This document shows, one piece after another, positions 61,455 through 64,000 of a stretch of DNA of 64,000 bases; the stretch's first letter is position 1, and the number at the start of each line of letters is the position of its first letter. This stretch comes from Candidatus Zipacnadum vermilionense (GTDB taxonomy: Bacteria > Armatimonadota > Zipacnadia > Zipacnadales > Zipacnadaceae): NCBI GenBank assembly GCA_029821755.1, contig JALGSV010000012.1:1-64000 (forward strand). Direction: 5' to 3'. The notes beneath the pieces were generated by a model, which saw only the letters and a program-made list of their open reading frames with translations, was not told the DNA's origin and did not search any database. Position numbers and translations under genes: made by a program.

Positions 61455-61831
61455 TGGCCCGGATCGGGCAGTTCTTCCTGGCATTTGCTCCTTACATTGC
61501 GGGCAGCTTGCTGATCGTCTACTGTGGGCACGTCGGTTCTTTGGAGCTAGTGGTGAGAGGAAAGAGATGGTGGCGCATCGTGGGACCTGCCGCGGTATTT
61601 GCTGCCATGGAACTCGCCAGATACTGGGCGGAAAACGGTCTTCTTTCTGTCCCCTGGTTGCCTCCCCGCTGGCTCTGGCTGGTGCCCCTTGTTGGCGCCT
61701 GGGCGAGTGCCCGTGCGCTGCGAGCGTTCGAAGCCCGTTTCTGCTTGCGGCTCTGCCCCGCCTGCGAGGCAAGGAGCCCTGACAAGGCGCGTTTCTGTGA
61801 CCAATGCGGTCAAGCCCTGGGGGAGTTGTAG
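61454..61831 (+). CDS. Small membrane protein with C-terminal zinc ribbon
   Basis: 125 residues; ATG overlaps the previous stop by one base. Three or so hydrophobic segments (FFLAFAPYIAGSLLIVYCGH, WWRIVGPAAVFAAMELARYW, WLWLVPLVGAWASARALRAF), then a double CxxC ribbon LCPACEARSPDKARFCDQCG at residues about 100-120. No family recognised. Overlap and shared membrane topology indicate it works with the preceding HhH-membrane protein. It ends a few bases before the truncated pseudogene, convergent. Confidence 0.75.
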   Translation: MARIGQFFLAFAPYIAGSLLIVYCGHVGSLELVVRGKRWWRIVGPAAVFAAMELARYWAENGLLSVPWLPPRWLWLVPLVGAWASARALRAFEARFCLRLCPACEARSPDKARFCDQCGQALGEL

Positions 61832-61844
61832 GCGCGGACGCGGC

Positions 61845-64000
61845 CCGGGCCGGCTGGGCCACATAAAGGTCCAGGTCCACGCCGAACTGCCCGGTAGCGT
61901 GGGCCTGATTGCCTGTGAAGCTCAGGTCCTTGGCCATGACCCAGAAGCTGGCCGTGGGTGGCGGGCAGGGGCCCAGCAGATCGTCGCGCACCAGCAGCCA
62001 GCTCGGCTCGCTCTCGTTCTGGGCCTTGGCGAACAGCAGCCGCCGCTGCCAGGAGAAGGGGTCGCACTTGTCAACATGGCCGGAGGTGACCGGGGCCAGC
62101 GACAGCGGGGTGTCGGGGTAGTAGGGATCGTTGATCAGGTACTTGATGTCGCTCTGGCCCTGCAGGAAGTCCGCGGTTGGGAGGATGGTGACCTGCTTGA
62201 CCTCACCGAAAGAGTCCTGGGGCCCCATGCCGTCCCCGAACATCTCCGACTTGGCCGTCCAAGGCTCGAACTTGTGCGCGAAATGCTGCAGTCCCTGGTA
62301 GTAGCAGCCCGGTCCCCCCTCCCCGGGGCAGGGCCGCGGGTCCCCCTCTTTGACGTCCCAGGTCAGCCGGTTGTGGTAGATCCCCTGGTAGGCGCAGGGG
62401 CTGTACATCGAGCCCCAGTCCAGCATCAGAGGCACCCCCTTAGCGTACAGGGTGAAGGACCCCTGGTCGGCGTGGAAATGGTCCACGGCATACTTGGTCT
62501 GCCGGTAGCCGATCCAGGTCTCGTGCGGCAGGCCGTCCCGGGCGATCACGCAATAGCCGGGATACCAGACACTGTGCAGGTCGGGGTTGATCGGCTTCAG
62601 TGTCATGTCACTAAGCAGCGCTGTGGGGTAGGCGCCTCCGGCTGGATACCCCATCCATTCCATCATCTGCCTCGCCTCACCGGCCAACTGGTCGTCCACG
62701 CCCTTGTAGGCCATGGTCAGGTAGGGGATGATCCCGTTGCTCAGGCCCATGCTGGTGTCGCCCAGTTGCCACAGGGCCCGTCGGTACGTTCCCTCCGGTG
62801 CCCCCTTGACGGGGTAACGCACGTCCGGCGGCGGGATGGTGTCCAGCATGAACCGGCCGAAATGCCGCAAGCGCTCGTCCTGGCGGAAAGCGTCGTAGGT
62901 ACCGGTGTTCTTAAGCACCAGGGCCATCATGAGGGTCTGCTCAATACTAGCGCCCAGGTATGACGGGCAGGAGATACGGGAGCCGTCCTCGGAGATCAGC
63001 GGCTCCACGTTGGCCTCCAGGTAGGCAATGCTGCGCTTACGCCACGCGTCCGCCCCGGGGTAATCCCCCGCTGCCGCCGTGGTCATCACCCGCGAGCAGC
63101 AGGCCAGCGTGCCCATGTTGATCGAGCCCCAGCCGTTGCCGTACTCCTTGGGGGGTCAGAAGTCCTCGTCCCAGATGCGGTTGATGTAGAATACGCCCCA
63201 CGCCTTGATCCTGGCGCGCGCCGCCGGGTCCATGTCGGGCGTGCCCATCGCCGCGTCCCACAGGGGCATCCACTGAATTGCCGCGATGGCGACGCGGAAC
63301 CAGTTGTGAAACTCGCCGTGAGCCCCCCAGACGGTGGGGGTAAGGTAGTCCATCCGCTTGAGCACGTCCTCGGCCTCCGCCTTCGCGGTCCCGGTAGCTT
63401 GGTAGATGGGCGGCATCAGGTGGAAGGCTTGCATCTCCGGGGTGGAGGCGGCTACCCGGGCCTTGAGCCCGGCCAGGTCGCCCGGCTTGCAGAACATGCG
63501 CGGGTAGGAGCTGGGCATCTCTTTGAAGTCGAAGTCCCACTCCTTGATCTTGTCCAGCGGGTACAGGCTGTACTTCACCATCGCCGTGAACTCCACCGGC
63601 ATGTCCTTGGAGCCCTTCGGCAGCAGGTCCGCCTGCGGCTGCACGGTGAGCAGCCACTGGCGCGTCCCTAGCACGATCGGCGCCAGGACCTGGAAGTCGT
63701 GATCGGTCTTCGTCCACAGCCGCAGGTCGTTGACCCCGCACATCATCCTGATCGAAGGGTTACCCGAGTCGTAGTTGGGATTAAGGTTGTGGCTTGGCCG
63801 TCCCGTAGTGAACGAGATGGCGGGGCCGTCCGCCTGCTGGTCGTTGAGGATGGCGAAGTAGTTGGAGTAGTCGGGGAAGGAGTTGACCCACCAGCCGGCG
63901 ATGCGGTTGAACTGCTCGTCTCGCTCGTAGTTCAAGGGCGCATAGACTTCGATATCGCCCTTGCTCCAGAAATCCCAATTGGCGTTGCCGTCGGCCATTA
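61845..64000 (-). pseudogene. Heparinase II/III-like gene, broken and truncated
   Basis: The frame runs in from beyond base 64000, so the N-terminus is outside the window. Sequence continues WDEDF, then TGA (63156-63158), then PPKEYGNGWGSINMGTLACC in the same frame. The downstream part has the toroid (GTYRRALWQLGDTSMGLSNG) and the heparinase C-domain (RQTKYAVDHFHADQGSFTLY, VPLMLDWGSMYSPCAYQGIY), plus GQFGVDLDLYVAQP, matching GVDLDVHVLSP in the 28380-31826 protein. After that homology stops and about 200 C-terminal residues are missing. In-frame stop plus truncation indicate a pseudogene. Confidence 0.75.

Larger units (their letters stand above)
57798..61840. mobile_element. Probable decayed mobile island
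   Basis: About 4 kb between the intact peroxiredoxin and a truncated heparinase-like pseudogene. It carries a broken serine recombinase at the left end, about 1 kb with little coding, then two membrane-protein genes, and is lower in G+C than the flanks by eye. The right edge is where homology of the heparinase-like gene stops (61832-61855). No att repeats were recognised. The missing 3' end of that gene is not on the left side, so simple insertion does not explain it; a deletion is also needed. Confidence 0.4.

Noticed and set aside
60192-61831. A named defence system for the island membrane pair
   Set aside because: No nuclease, helicase, cyclase or NAD-ase motif is present; calling it defence would be unsupported.
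63156-63158. Selenocysteine at the in-frame TGA
   Set aside because: No clear SECIS-like hairpin was seen after the codon, and the gene is truncated anyway; listed as a finding but not accepted.

Overview
The window is high-GC bacterial chromosome (roughly two-thirds G+C by eye) with about 37 recognisable intact protein genes on both strands and no rRNA, tRNA or CRISPR array that I can see. Housekeeping genes (tsaB-rimI-tsaD, a PIN/TRAM membrane protein, fused ispDF, cca, thiE, hflX, copA) are interleaved with saccharolytic and secreted genes: GH95-like and GH29-like fucosidases, heparinase II/III-like proteins, a GH5-like barrel, LamG and VIT/VWA proteins, four Gfo/Idh oxidoreductases, a creatininase, a URO-D-like protein and a FGGY kinase. 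This mix suggests a free-living or sediment/host-glycan-degrading bacterium of an under-sampled phylum; Armatimonadota or a similar lineage is my guess from gene mix only, not a demonstrated assignment. Layout: 1-2.2 kb holds the t6A/acetyltransferase operon; 2.5-9.5 kb holds a Gfo/Idh gene, a candidate structured RNA, a glycyl radical enzyme, and a divergent pair of GT39-like transferase and FAD oxidoreductase; 9.5-15.5 kb holds a GH95-like enzyme and a large secreted PHP-like protein; 15.8-22.3 kb is mostly housekeeping (PIN/TRAM, ispDF, cca, thiE) plus a glycosyltransferase; 22.5-32 kb is URO-D-like, GH29, VIT-VWA and heparinase-like; 32-37 kb is a five-gene catabolic cluster (lipoyl/PSBD protein, SDR, GH5-like, Gfo/Idh, MFS); 37-43.8 kb is GNAT, Gfo/Idh, copA, hflX and a propeller-like protein; 43.9-50.3 kb is deacetylase and three secreted proteins; 50.4-57.8 kb is creatininase, Gfo/Idh, kinase, cyclase-like protein, aminotransferase, cupin and peroxiredoxin; 57.8-61.84 kb looks like a decayed mobile island with a broken serine recombinase and two membrane proteins, abutting a truncated heparinase-like pseudogene that runs off the right end. 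The most unusual property is the intergenic DNA. It is loaded with several families of dispersed hairpin repeats (called A to H here) that occupy nearly every convergent gene junction, are stacked in composite arrays that bracket single genes as direct repeats, have entered three coding regions in frame, and are almost all oriented the same way on the + strand regardless of gene direction. A 120-bp MITE with 4-bp target duplication sits inside one copy, and another copy is split by a 39-bp repeat of a different kind.
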